A stretch of DNA of 32,043 bases from Spirochaetales bacterium (GTDB lineage Bacteria; Spirochaetota; GWE2-31-10): contig JAGANG010000023.1 of NCBI GenBank assembly GCA_017624275.1, positions 1 through 32,043 on the forward strand. Reading direction: 5' to 3'. The position numbers and the translations under genes are program-made. The notes under the pieces are model-generated. The model saw only the letters and a list, made by a program, of their open reading frames with translations, searched no databases and was not told where the DNA came from. Below, in pieces: positions 1 to 7,878 of the stretch (positions within the stretch are counted from its first letter, which is position 1; each line of letters opens with the position of its first letter).

Positions 1-21
1 ACAACTATGGTTTTCTTTGCA

Positions 22-146
22 GATTTTCTGAAAGAAAATCGAAAAGAATAACCGTTTACATGAACTGTAGGTGAGTTTGCAACGCAAACGAACGAAATGT
101 TTTCGCAAGAAAACATCAAGTGAATGTAAACATATATATATATATG
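22..146. other. Multi-hairpin region, possible structured RNA or small palindromic repeat
   Basis: Several perfect stems follow one another. GATTTTC/GAAAATC pairs at 22-28 and 34-40. An outer stem GTTTACAT/ATGTAAAC pairs 54-61 with 124-131. Inside it lie GTTTGC/GCAAAC (75-80 with 84-89) and ATGTTTTC/GAAAACAT (97-104 with 109-116) closed by a GCAA tetraloop. The outer stem and two inner hairpins form a three-way junction, followed directly by a 16-bp AT palindrome at 131-146. No reading frame of note covers it. It could be a structured RNA, a small dispersed repeat, or the tail of a gene outside the window. The pairing is seen; any function is unknown. Confidence 0.5.
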
Positions 147-174
147 AGATACTAAAATAATTCAGCATGACGGG

Positions 175-243
175 AACTATTTGTAAGAGTCTTAAACAAC
201 TGTTTGTAAGAGTCTTAAACAACTATTTGTAACACTCTTGAAC
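175..243. repeat. Three tandem 23-bp repeats
   Basis: Units lie at 175-197, 198-220 and 221-243. Units 1 and 2 differ at one base; unit 3 has diverged at a few positions. The first two carry the palindromic core TAAGAGTCTTA. They sit in the gene-free stretch downstream of hydA. Iteron-like protein binding sites are possible, but no function can be read from the sequence. Apart from these repeats, the hairpins before them and the hydA terminator, I see nothing in 1-324. Confidence 0.75.
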
Positions 244-280
244 ATACTACATCGTTCGACTAATTAAATGTTATAGACAT

Positions 281-308
281 AAAAAAAGAGGCTGCCAAAA
301 TGACAGCC
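281..308 (-). terminator. Intrinsic terminator of the hyd operon
   Basis: Read on the minus strand, an 8-bp stem GGCTGTCA/TGGCAGCC (one G-U pair) with a 3-nt loop is followed by TCTTTTTTT. It lies 17 bp past the hydA stop codon. Confidence 0.9.
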
Positions 309-324
309 CCCGTATTAACTAAAA

Positions 325-2061
325 TTATTTAGCTTTGTAATGAGTGTGAAGCAATTCATGAGATTTATGTCCCAAAGGTTCACCCAAGAATTCTTTATAT
401 AAAGTCTTGATTGATTCATTTTCATGAGATTTTCTCACTGCTTTTCCTGCATCTTCTGCATAGATAGCTTCCATTCTCTTGTTAATAATTTCAGAATTTC
501 CGTGATGATATGGTTGACCGCCACCGTTAATACATCCGCCAGGACAAGCCATAACTTCTACTGCATGGTAGTTAGCTTCACCATTTTTGATTTTTTCAAG
601 AATCTTTCTTGCGTTACCCAATCCTGAAACTACAGCTACATTAAGTTCTAAATCACCTACTTTTACAGTAGCTTCTTTTGTTCCTTCCAAACCACGAACT
701 TCTTTGAAATCTACACAGTCAAGAGTTTTACCTGTGATTTTTTCATAAGCAGTACGCAATGCAGCTTCCAATACACCACCTGAAGAAGCAAAAATATCAG
801 CTGCTCCGGTAGCTTCACCCATTGGATCTTCAAACGAATCTTCCGGCATATCATTCAAGTCGATACCTGCACTCTTAAGCATTTTAGCAAGTTCTCTTGT
901 AGAAAGAGAATAATCAACATCTGCAATGTTATTAACTGCAAGTTCATCTCTTGAACATTCATATTTTTTAGCAAGACAAGGCATGATAGAAACTACTACC
1001 ATATCTTTTGCTTCTTTACCGATTTTTTGTGCATAGTAAGATTTAGCAATTGCACCAAACATTTGTTGAGGTGATTTACAAGATGACGGAAGATTTAACA
1101 TATCAGGGAACTGACTTTCGATAAAGTTAATCCATCCCGGACAGCAAGATGTTAAAATAGGAAGATTTTCACCTTTTGTTACACGTTCAATCAATTCTGC
1201 TGATTCTTCCATAATAGTCAAGTCTGCACTGAAATCTGTATCAAATACAGCATCAAAACCAAGTTTCTTCAATGCTGCAGCAAGTTTTTTAGTAACAGAA
1301 GTTCCGGCAGGCATACCGAATTCTTCACCGATTGCAACACGAATTGCAGGTGCAACTTGTACAACTACAGTTTTGTTTTCATCATTGATTTCATCCCATA
1401 CATCGTTGATGTATGATTTTTCTGTAAGAGCTCCTGTAGGACAAACAGCCACACACTGTCCACAGAATGTACATTGTGTATTAGAAAGCGGTCCCATTTC
1501 AGCCGGACTTACAACTGCTTGGAATCCTCTTCCGAATCCTGTCAATACACCTACAGTTTGAACTTTACTACAAACAGTTTCACAACGACGACACATTACA
1601 CATTTAGCCGGGTCACGAATAATTGAAGGACTTGATGTATCAACATCATAATTTGATTGTTCAAATCCTTTGTAAGTATTTACATTGATTCCGTATTCAT
1701 TAGCTAAAGATTGTAAATCACAAGCTGTAGATTTGTCACAAGTTAAACAATCAAAAGGATGATCTGAAAGCAACAATTCTAAAACTTTTTTTCTTGCACT
1801 TAAAACTCTCTTTGAGTTTGTTTTAATTACCATTCCTTCCATTACAGGAGTAGCACATGCAGGAGCAAGATTTCTTCTGCCCTCTACTTCTACCACACAA
1901 ACACGGCAAGACGCATTTGTATGCTCAACATTTACCGCATGTAAATTCATATGGCATAATGTCGGAACTTTTATATTTAGTTTTTTAGCAGCAGCAAGAA
2001 TAGTAGAACCTGCCTCAACCGCTACTTTTTCTCCATTTATAGTAAGATTTACTAACGCCAT
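325..2061 (-). CDS. hydA: [FeFe] hydrogenase catalytic subunit HydA
   Basis: This subunit forms or oxidises H2 at an H-cluster, exchanging electrons with NAD(H) through HydB/HydC in the cytosol. In order: an N-terminal 2Fe-2S domain with C36, C52, C55 and C69; a His-Cys3 cluster site (H101, C105, C108, C114); two 4Fe-4S motifs (C154/157/160/164 and C197/200/203/207); then the H-cluster domain with TSCCPGW (304-310), MPCLAKK (360-366) and ACPGGCINGGGQ (from 505). All expected ligands are present. At 578 aa it is a standard-length modular HydA and has no extra C-terminal 2Fe-2S domain, unlike Thermotoga-type HydA. Translation starts after a strong AAGGGGGTG ribosome site. It is the last gene of hydC-hydB-hydA, 13 bp after hydB. 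Maturases HydE/F/G are not in the window. Confidence 0.97.
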   Translation of the reverse strand: MALVNLTINGEKVAVEAGSTILAAAKKLNIKVPTLCHMNLHAVNVEHTNASCRVCVVEVEGRRNLAPACATPVMEGMVIKTNSKRVLSARKKVLELLLSDHPFDCLTCDKSTACDLQSLANEYGINVNTYKGFEQSNYDVDTSSPSIIRDPAKCVMCRRCETVCSKVQTVGVLTGFGRGFQAVVSPAEMGPLSNTQCTFCGQCVAVCPTGALTEKSYINDVWDEINDENKTVVVQVAPAIRVAIGEEFGMPAGTSVTKKLAAALKKLGFDAVFDTDFSADLTIMEESAELIERVTKGENLPILTSCCPGWINFIESQFPDMLNLPSSCKSPQQMFGAIAKSYYAQKIGKEAKDMVVVSIMPCLAKKYECSRDELAVNNIADVDYSLSTRELAKMLKSAGIDLNDMPEDSFEDPMGEATGAADIFASSGGVLEAALRTAYEKITGKTLDCVDFKEVRGLEGTKEATVKVGDLELNVAVVSGLGNARKILEKIKNGEANYHAVEVMACPGGCINGGGQPYHHGNSEIINKRMEAIYAEDAGKAVRKSHENESIKTLYKEFLGEPLGHKSHELLHTHYKAK

Positions 2062-2074
2062 GTTTTACACCCCC

Positions 2075-3955
2075 TTAATTTTTTACAATTGCATTGAACT
2101 TACATTTTTCAATACAAGCACCACATTTAATACATTTTTTAGTATCAATAACATGTGGTTCTTTTACAGTTCCGCTAATTGCACCTACAGGACAAACTCT
2201 TGCACAAGCAGTACATCCTTTACACTTATCAGCAATAACTTCATAAGTTACAAGTTTCTGACATACACCTGCTGGACATTTTTTATCCTTAACGTGAGCT
2301 AAATATTCATCTTCAAAATATTTCAATGTACTTAAAACCGGATTTGGAGCTGTCTGACCTAACCCACAAAGAGATGTATCTCTGATTGTTTCTGCAAGAT
2401 CTTTCAATTCTGCCAAATCATCTTCAGTTCCGTTACCGTTAGTAATTTTTTCCAAAATTTCCAACAATCGTTTGTTACCTACACGACATGGAGTACATCT
2501 TCCGCAAGATTCATCTACTGTAAATTCAAGATAGAATTTTGCAATATTTACCATACAATCTTTTTCACTCAATACAATCATACCACCGGATCCCATCATA
2601 GAACCGATTTCAAGTAATGATTCGTAAGTAATAGGAGTATCAAGATTTTCTTTTGTAATACATCCACCTGAAGGTCCACCTGTTTGAACAGCTTTAAAAT
2701 CAAGTCCACCGGTAATACCGCCACCGATTTCGTAAATGATTTCACGTAAAGTTGTTCCCATAGGAACTTCAACAAGACCAACATTGTTAATCTGACCGGA
2801 AAGAGCAAATACTTTTGTTCCTTTTGATTTTCCTTCACCGATAGCTGCAAATGCTGCTGCACCGTTTAAGAAAATCCAAGGAATATTAGCGTAAGTTTCT
2901 ACGTTATTAACAACACTTGGTTTTTCCCACAAACCGCTTACTGCAGGGAAAGGAGGTTTTGTTGTAGGCTCTCCACGGCATCCTTCGATAGAATGAATCA
3001 ATGCAGTTTCTTCTCCACAAACAAATGCACCGGCACCAAATTTTAATTCCAAATCAAAATTAAATCCTGTACCTAAAATGTTTTCACCTAACAATCCAAG
3101 TTCTTTAGCTTGTTTAATTGCAATTTCAAGACGTTCGATTGCCAAAGGATATTCAGCACGAATATAAACAAAACCTTTGCTGGCTCCGATTGCATAAGCA
3201 CCGATAGCCATAGCTTCGATGATAGAGTTAGGGTCACCTTCCATTATGGATCTATCCATAAATGCACCCGGGTCACCTTCATCCGCATTACAAAGAATAA
3301 ATTTCTCAGGATTGTTTTCTTTTGCTGCGAATCCCCATTTCAAACCTGTAGGGAATCCCGCACCACCTCTACCACGTAAACCGGAATCTGTCATTTCTTT
3401 AATAACTTCTTCTGGAGTCATAGAAGTTAAAACTTTTCCTAAAGCCTGATAACCTTTGTTAGCTATATATTCAGTAATATCTTCTGGGTCAATGATTCCA
3501 CAGTTACGCAATGCAATACGCATTTGTTTTTTGTAGAAAGACATTTCGTGCTGTGTTTGAACTTTCTTTTTTAATGTAGGTTCTTCGAACAAAAGACGAT
3601 CGATTACATTACCTTTTACTAAATGTTCATCTACTATTTCTTCTGCATCAGCAACTTTTACTTCTACATAGAAAACGTCATCAGGGAAAACTTTTACGAT
3701 AGGTCCTTTTGCACAGAAACCGAAACATCCGGTTTGAGCTACAGATACTCTGTCTTCCAATCCCTTTTCTTTTACTAATTGCTGCAATCTTTCAAGTAAC
3801 AATTTACTTTCAGATGCATGACATCCGGTACCGCCACAAACCATAACTTGACGTTTTTGTTCTTTATTTTCAGTTTTCAAGCGGTTATCTAAAAGATGTT
3901 CATTTTCTTTATATATTGATAATAATTCATCAAAAGAAGCTATTTTTTTTGCCAT
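2075..3955 (-). CDS. hydB: NADH-linked hydrogenase subunit HydB (NuoF-like)
   Basis: This is the flavoprotein subunit that binds FMN and NAD(H) and passes electrons between them and HydA. Domains in order: a thioredoxin-like 2Fe-2S domain (C40, C45, C77, C81); the NuoF core with the glycine-rich RGRGGAGFPTG loop near residue 195, NADEGDPGAF and GAGAFVCGEETALI; the N3-type 4Fe-4S site ESCGRCTPC (C484, C487, C490) with C530; and a C-terminal two-cluster ferredoxin (C578/581/584/588 and C608/611/614/618). This 626-aa architecture matches HydB/HndC of soluble NAD-reducing and electron-bifurcating hydrogenases rather than complex I NuoF. The start follows AAGGGGGAA located at the end of hydC, with 5 bp between the genes. 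Whether it bifurcates to ferredoxin cannot be decided from the sequence. Confidence 0.95.
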   Translation of the reverse strand: MAKKIASFDELLSIYKENEHLLDNRLKTENKEQKRQVMVCGGTGCHASESKLLLERLQQLVKEKGLEDRVSVAQTGCFGFCAKGPIVKVFPDDVFYVEVKVADAEEIVDEHLVKGNVIDRLLFEEPTLKKKVQTQHEMSFYKKQMRIALRNCGIIDPEDITEYIANKGYQALGKVLTSMTPEEVIKEMTDSGLRGRGGAGFPTGLKWGFAAKENNPEKFILCNADEGDPGAFMDRSIMEGDPNSIIEAMAIGAYAIGASKGFVYIRAEYPLAIERLEIAIKQAKELGLLGENILGTGFNFDLELKFGAGAFVCGEETALIHSIEGCRGEPTTKPPFPAVSGLWEKPSVVNNVETYANIPWIFLNGAAAFAAIGEGKSKGTKVFALSGQINNVGLVEVPMGTTLREIIYEIGGGITGGLDFKAVQTGGPSGGCITKENLDTPITYESLLEIGSMMGSGGMIVLSEKDCMVNIAKFYLEFTVDESCGRCTPCRVGNKRLLEILEKITNGNGTEDDLAELKDLAETIRDTSLCGLGQTAPNPVLSTLKYFEDEYLAHVKDKKCPAGVCQKLVTYEVIADKCKGCTACARVCPVGAISGTVKEPHVIDTKKCIKCGACIEKCKFNAIVKN

Positions 3956-3960
3956 AAATC

Positions 3961-4476
3961 TTATTCCCCCTTCGCATATTCATCAATAATGCCTTGAACC
4001 TGCTGTGGAGTCACACGTCCGTAAACTTTTCCGTTTACCTGAACTACCGGTGCCAATCCACATGCACCAACACAACGTAAAGCATCTATTGAAAATTTCA
4101 TATCAGATGTAACTTCACCCGGTTTAATTTTCAGAATACGCTCAAATTCATCAAGAACTTTTTGAGCTCCCTTTACATAACATGCTGTTCCCATACATAC
4201 ACTGATTTGATATTTTCCTTTAGGAAGAGTAGTAAAGTAATTATAAAAACTAATTACTCCTGATACTTCAGAATGGTGAATAAAAAGTTTCTTTGCAATA
4301 TACACCTGCAATTCTTCAGGAAGATAACCGAAAATATGTTGTGCTCTGTGAAGCACCTGGATTAAAAAACCTTTTCTTCTCGGATCATCCTTTTTAATTG
4401 AAAGACTGTCGATAAAGTTGTCCAGTTCCTGATATAAGTTAGCTGGCAACGTTCCTTTTTTACAACATTGTTCCAA
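3961..4476 (-). CDS. hydC: Hydrogenase subunit HydC (NuoE-like 2Fe-2S protein)
   Basis: A 171-aa NuoE/HndA-type thioredoxin-like 2Fe-2S electron carrier that pairs with HydB. The cluster ligands are visible as C94 and C99 (in VCMGTACYVKGA) and C135 and C139 (in CVGACGLAP). An N-terminal helical segment with the family word LHRAQHIFGYLPEE occupies about residues 42-55. The start codon is TTG at 4474-4476, supported by a perfect AAGGAGG ribosome site at 4483-4489, six bases upstream; the next in-frame Met is residue 95, too late. It is the first gene of the hyd operon, behind a sigma70-like promoter. Confidence 0.95.
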   Translation of the reverse strand: MEQCCKKGTLPANLYQELDNFIDSLSIKKDDPRRKGFLIQVLHRAQHIFGYLPEELQVYIAKKLFIHHSEVSGVISFYNYFTTLPKGKYQISVCMGTACYVKGAQKVLDEFERILKIKPGEVTSDMKFSIDALRCVGACGLAPVVQVNGKVYGRVTPQQVQGIIDEYAKGE

Positions 4477-4508
4477 AACAAACCTCCTTCTTTTTGGAAT
4501 CGAAAGTC

Positions 4509-4537
4509 ATATTACATTAATTCAACTTTTATTTCAA
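4509..4537 (-). promoter_or_regulatory. Sigma70-type promoter of hydCBA
   Basis: Minus-strand -35 TTGAAA (4532-4537), 17-bp spacer, -10 TAATAT (4509-4514). It lies about 33 bp before the TTG start of hydC, leaving room for the ribosome site. Confidence 0.75.
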
Positions 4538-4551
4538 TGTTAAAGCTCTTT

Positions 4552-4569
4552 TTGTGAATAAATTAATTT
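4552..4569. promoter_or_regulatory. Possible Rex-like operator half-site
   Basis: TTGTGAA-N4-TTAATTT. One half matches the Rex consensus TTGTGAA-N4-TTCACAA exactly; the other half matches poorly. It lies about 15 bp upstream of the hydC -35 box. Rex senses NADH/NAD+ and is known to control NAD-linked hydrogenases in other bacteria, so the position makes sense, but the match is only half a site. Confidence 0.25.
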
Positions 4570-4721
4570 TTTTTGAGAAAAACATCTAAATTTTATTATT
4601 TAAAGTGCAACACCAACATGCGAATTTATCAAAAAATATATTTATAATCAAAGACTTGCATTTTATCTTGAAAAAGTTTACATGCCAGGAATCAATAAAA
4701 ATGAATTCAAAGGATTTTCAT

Positions 4722-5195
4722 ATGGGTAGAATTTTGTGTATTGATTACGGAGACTCACGAATCGGGATAGCGACTACCGATGAATTACAAATCGTTGTTT
4801 CACCGCTTACGACAGTTGCAAATAATAACAGTTATATGGAAGAAATCCTGACAATTTGCCGAGACAAGGAACCGGAATCGCTTGTTATCGGAATGCCTTA
4901 CGGAGAAAACGGAGAAATTGGTCCGGCAGCAAAAAAAATTATCGATTTCTCAAAAAAACTCATTTCTGCATTGAAAAAAAATAAAATTATAACACAATGC
5001 TATTGGCATGATGAAAGATACACTACAAGAGATGCTCATGAAACGATGAGAAATATCGGAGTAAAGAAAAAACGCAAAATGGCAGTTGTAGATCAAATCG
5101 CTGCATGCAACATATTAAGAGCATTTATGGAAACAAGTGAGCGACATCGTGAAAAAATAACACCAGAAAGGTTGGCTGAATATGATAAAAATTGA
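4722..5195 (+). CDS. ruvX: Holliday junction resolvase-like RuvX/YqgF
   Basis: An RNase H-fold protein of the YqgF/RuvX family, linked in other bacteria to Holliday junction resolution and 16S rRNA 5'-end maturation. The N-terminus MGRILCIDYGDSRIGIA carries the first catalytic Asp in the family word DYG; VIGMPYGENGEIG is the conserved middle motif; DERYTTRDAH and the DQIAACNIL segment near the C-terminus supply the other acidic residues. The frame is open to 4605, but the homologous part begins at ATG 4722, which has AAAGGA 7 bases upstream; an ATG at 4701 is the alternative. That gives 157 aa, slightly longer than most RuvX. The 3' end overlaps the next gene by 14 bp. Confidence 0.9.
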   Translation: MGRILCIDYGDSRIGIATTDELQIVVSPLTTVANNNSYMEEILTICRDKEPESLVIGMPYGENGEIGPAAKKIIDFSKKLISALKKNKIITQCYWHDERYTTRDAHETMRNIGVKKKRKMAVVDQIAACNILRAFMETSERHREKITPERLAEYDKN

Positions 5196-6375
5196 ATTCC
5201 TTCAAGCTGAAGATTTACTGTTAGACTCTTTCAAACTCGGTAAAAAACTTTATGACAATGGCTTTATCCCTACTCATGCAATAAGTTTATGGCGAGGCGG
5301 TACTCCCGTAGGTCTGGGTGTAGATAATTTTTTCAGATTAAAAGGTCATTTTATTACCCATACAACTGTTGCTACAGCTAGCTACAGTGGAATAAACTCA
5401 CAAGACGAAATAATCATAAAAGGCTTGGAACATCTTATTCAACGTATTTCTAAGGAAGATAAATTATTAATTATCGATGATATTTATGATTCCGGCGAAA
5501 CAATTAACGCTCTTATTAATACCATAAAAAAAATGGCACGGGCAAATACACCGGAAACAATAGTAGTTGCGTGTGTTTATAATAAAATTCGAGAACGCCG
5601 AATCTCATTACCGATTACTTCAGTTACCGACAAAGAAAATCATTGGATTAGTTTTCCGCATGAGATTTCAGATTTGTGCTTTCCTGATGACCCGGAAGAA
5701 AATAAGCTGAAAGAAAAATCTCAAACATTATTTGATATTCTTCATGAAGATGAAATGTTTCCAGTTACAGAAATTTCTCAAACATCAGAATCTCCGTTTA
5801 TTTTCCCTAAAACGCTTCTTGAAGATTCATTAAAGCTGGGAGCAAATATTTATCATGATGGCTTCATTCCTGATTTTATAATTGCAATCTGGAAAAACGG
5901 TATTTGTACCGCAATACCTGTCCATGAATACTACAAATACAAATTAAAAACATCCGGAAATAAACATAAAGTTCCGGATCATATAGCAATAAATACAGAT
6001 ATATCACCGGCTTCATTTAAATCTAACGTTATCGGTATTTCATATCTGGAAGAAAACATTAATGCTGATGATAAAATTTTATTGATTGATACGGTATTCC
6101 ATACAGGAAGATTAGTTAATCAAACTATAGAAAAACTGAAAGAAACATTAAGACGTAATCTTACTGTAGAAAATATAAGAGTTGCAGCGTTATATTATTA
6201 TCCGAAATCAGATATTACTCAAACAGAGCAGCCTTACTACAACAAACCGCATTATTATCTACACAAAATAAATCAAAGCGTAATATTGCCGCACGAGATT
6301 CACAAATTGCAGCATCCTAAAAAATGGTTGGATAAAAATTGGAAAGACTTAGGCGATGTAATTTTCGACGAATAA
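5182..6375 (+). CDS. Tandem phosphoribosyltransferase-domain protein
   Basis: The protein has two type I phosphoribosyltransferase-like halves. Half 1 (about 1-190) has the PRPP-binding loop LLIIDDIYDSGET (95-107), close to hypoxanthine/xanthine PRTases, and an early WRGG segment (37-40). Half 2 (about 210-397) repeats the layout (LEDSLKLG, FIPDFIIAIWKNG) but its loop reads LLIDTVFHTGR (about 299-309), where the paired acids and the SGxT turn are altered, so it may no longer bind PRPP. The substrate cannot be assigned; nucleobase salvage is a guess from the first half. The start overlaps ruvX by 14 bp, which suggests translational coupling, and a long two-way terminator follows. At 397 aa it is about twice the length of a single PRTase. 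Confidence 0.8.
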   Translation: MIKIEFLQAEDLLLDSFKLGKKLYDNGFIPTHAISLWRGGTPVGLGVDNFFRLKGHFITHTTVATASYSGINSQDEIIIKGLEHLIQRISKEDKLLIIDDIYDSGETINALINTIKKMARANTPETIVVACVYNKIRERRISLPITSVTDKENHWISFPHEISDLCFPDDPEENKLKEKSQTLFDILHEDEMFPVTEISQTSESPFIFPKTLLEDSLKLGANIYHDGFIPDFIIAIWKNGICTAIPVHEYYKYKLKTSGNKHKVPDHIAINTDISPASFKSNVIGISYLEENINADDKILLIDTVFHTGRLVNQTIEKLKETLRRNLTVENIRVAALYYYPKSDITQTEQPYYNKPHYYLHKINQSVILPHEIHKLQHPKKWLDKNWKDLGDVIFDE

Positions 6376-6417
6376 TAAATGTGGGGCTGTACTATTTGTG
6401 ACAGCCCCATATTTATT
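6374..6417. terminator. Bidirectional terminator between convergent genes
   Basis: A 17-bp stem pairs 6374-6390 with 6401-6417 (core TGGGGCTGT/ACAGCCCCA, one G-U pair) around a 10-nt loop. AT-rich flanks serve both the PRT gene (plus) and flgJ (minus). The stem overlaps the end of the PRT gene and abuts the flgJ stop. Confidence 0.85.
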
Positions 6418-6846
6418 TTAACTGTTATAATAACCCGACAATTGGCGGAATAAAGTTTCGCTTATTTTGGAATTGGAATTTTTTGCCATATTAGTTGCGT
6501 ATTCATCATATAGAAAATCAGTGAAAATTTCTTCTGTCTGTCCGCCATCAATCAATTTTGTTTTATTGATAGTTTTTTTCATAGCATTAAGCATTTGTTT
6601 CCACAACAAACTTTCCATTTCCACACAGCTGTCATAAAGTTTTGCTTCTTCTTTAGTCAATTTATTTTTGTCGACTTTGCCGCTTGACTCCCCGGCTTTT
6701 ATCAAAAGGTCTTCAAATTTTCTGTTTCCTTTTTGTATTGCCTGAGCTTTAGCATCTAATTCTTTTGATTTCATCCCGATTTCTCTTGAACGAAAATCAC
6801 TGTTGTAAATTGACGTAAGTCCTAGTGATGTTAATTGATTTGCCAT
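6418..6846 (-). CDS. flgJ: Flagellar rod-binding protein FlgJ, rod domain only
   Basis: At 142 aa this is only the N-terminal rod-assembly part of FlgJ. The C-terminal muramidase domain of enterobacterial FlgJ is absent, as in many non-enteric bacteria. The diagnostic stretch is the helix KFEDLLIKAG followed by CVEMESLLWKQMLNAMKKT (about 73-91), then the GGQTEEIFTDFLYDEYA motif and a C-terminal helix. It caps the growing rod in the periplasm. It is the last gene of flgG-flgA-flgI-flgJ, 18 bp after flgI, with GGGGAAAAAAT before the ATG. Peptidoglycan hydrolysis for rod passage would need another protein. Confidence 0.85.
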   Translation of the reverse strand: MANQLTSLGLTSIYNSDFRSREIGMKSKELDAKAQAIQKGNRKFEDLLIKAGESSGKVDKNKLTKEEAKLYDSCVEMESLLWKQMLNAMKKTINKTKLIDGGQTEEIFTDFLYDEYATNMAKNSNSKISETLFRQLSGYYNS

Positions 6847-6864
6847 ATTTTTTCCCCATCCCTT

Positions 6865-7878
6865 TTATTGAACAATCAATTTTGCATTTAAAGCACCGAT
6901 TTGATGAATTGCTTCAAGTAATGCTACAATTTCATCAGTTGAAATTTTAGTTTGATTTAACATTTCAACAAGTTCATCCACTGTTGTTGCTTTTATTTTA
7001 AAATTACTGTCGTTCTTTTTTCCTTTTTTACCGACATTCACCGAAACACCGGCAGTAGAAACAGAACATTCTTGAATCACCACATTACCGCCGGAAACAA
7101 TCATTCCGCTTTTTTTATCAATTACTACTGCCGCAGAAAAATCCGGAGTAATAGTCAAAAGTTCTAATTGTGACAAAAATGAAATAGGATCTTTTTTACT
7201 CTCTTCATCAAGTGTAATTTCAATCAATCCGGCATCAACTGCTTCGGCATTTAAATTACTGTTCATATCTATAATTGCTGTTCGTATAGCATTGGCTGTA
7301 GTGAAATCCGGTTGTTTAAGGCTGAGACTTAATTTTCCGTCATTAATAAAATCACTTACAATATTTTGTTCTATCAAAGCTCCTGACGGAATAGCTCCCG
7401 TTGATTCTGTTCCGCTGCCTTTTTTACCTGTAATCAAACGCCCGCCGGCTGCCGCATAGATTTTACCGTCAGCACCTTTTAACGCAGTTTGCAACAAGAT
7501 TCCGCCTTCGAGAGATTTTGCATCACCTATAGAACTTAATGATACATTTACACTGTCACCTACACGCAAAAAACCATTTACTTTTGCTGTTACCATAACG
7601 GCTGCCACATTTTTACTTTTCAAATCATCTTCCGACAATGAAAAACCGTAATTTTCGGTAAGATTATGAAGCATTTTTCTGGTCAATCCGAATTTGTCAG
7701 AATCGCCTTTTCCTGATAAACCGACAACCAACCCTATTCCGGTAAGCTGATTTTCACGTATTCCGCAAATTGTCACTATATCTTTTATACGTACCGCATC
7801 TGCTGCAAAAATTGAAATAACAGAACAAATCAACATTACAAAAATAACGCCGTTTTTTTTACTAATGTATTTCAACAT
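6865..7878 (-). CDS. flgI: Flagellar P-ring protein FlgI
   Basis: P-ring subunit around the flagellar rod, exported to the periplasm. Family words are VRIKDIVTICGIRENQL, LTGIGLVVGLSGKGDS, KNVAAVMVTAK and the C-terminal VDELVEMLNQ...ALLEAIHQIGALNA. The signal peptide runs from the start to about IFA-ADA (residues 1-27). The frame is open to 7902, but I place the start at ATG 7876-7878 because AAGGAG lies six bases upstream and the signal peptide begins there, giving 337 aa. It overlaps the end of flgA by 17 bp, so the two are probably coupled. The length is slightly below the 350-370 aa usual for enteric FlgI. Confidence 0.95.
   Translation of the reverse strand: MLKYISKKNGVIFVMLICSVISIFAADAVRIKDIVTICGIRENQLTGIGLVVGLSGKGDSDKFGLTRKMLHNLTENYGFSLSEDDLKSKNVAAVMVTAKVNGFLRVGDSVNVSLSSIGDAKSLEGGILLQTALKGADGKIYAAAGGRLITGKKGSGTESTGAIPSGALIEQNIVSDFINDGKLSLSLKQPDFTTANAIRTAIIDMNSNLNAEAVDAGLIEITLDEESKKDPISFLSQLELLTITPDFSAAVVIDKKSGMIVSGGNVVIQECSVSTAGVSVNVGKKGKKNDSNFKIKATTVDELVEMLNQTKISTDEIVALLEAIHQIGALNAKLIVQ

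Noticed and set aside
175..243. CRISPR-like array
   Set aside because: The 23-bp units are directly adjacent with no spacers, and no cas genes are present.
4605..4721. N-terminal extension of RuvX
   Set aside because: The extra 39 residues do not resemble the family and ATG 4722 has a ribosome site.
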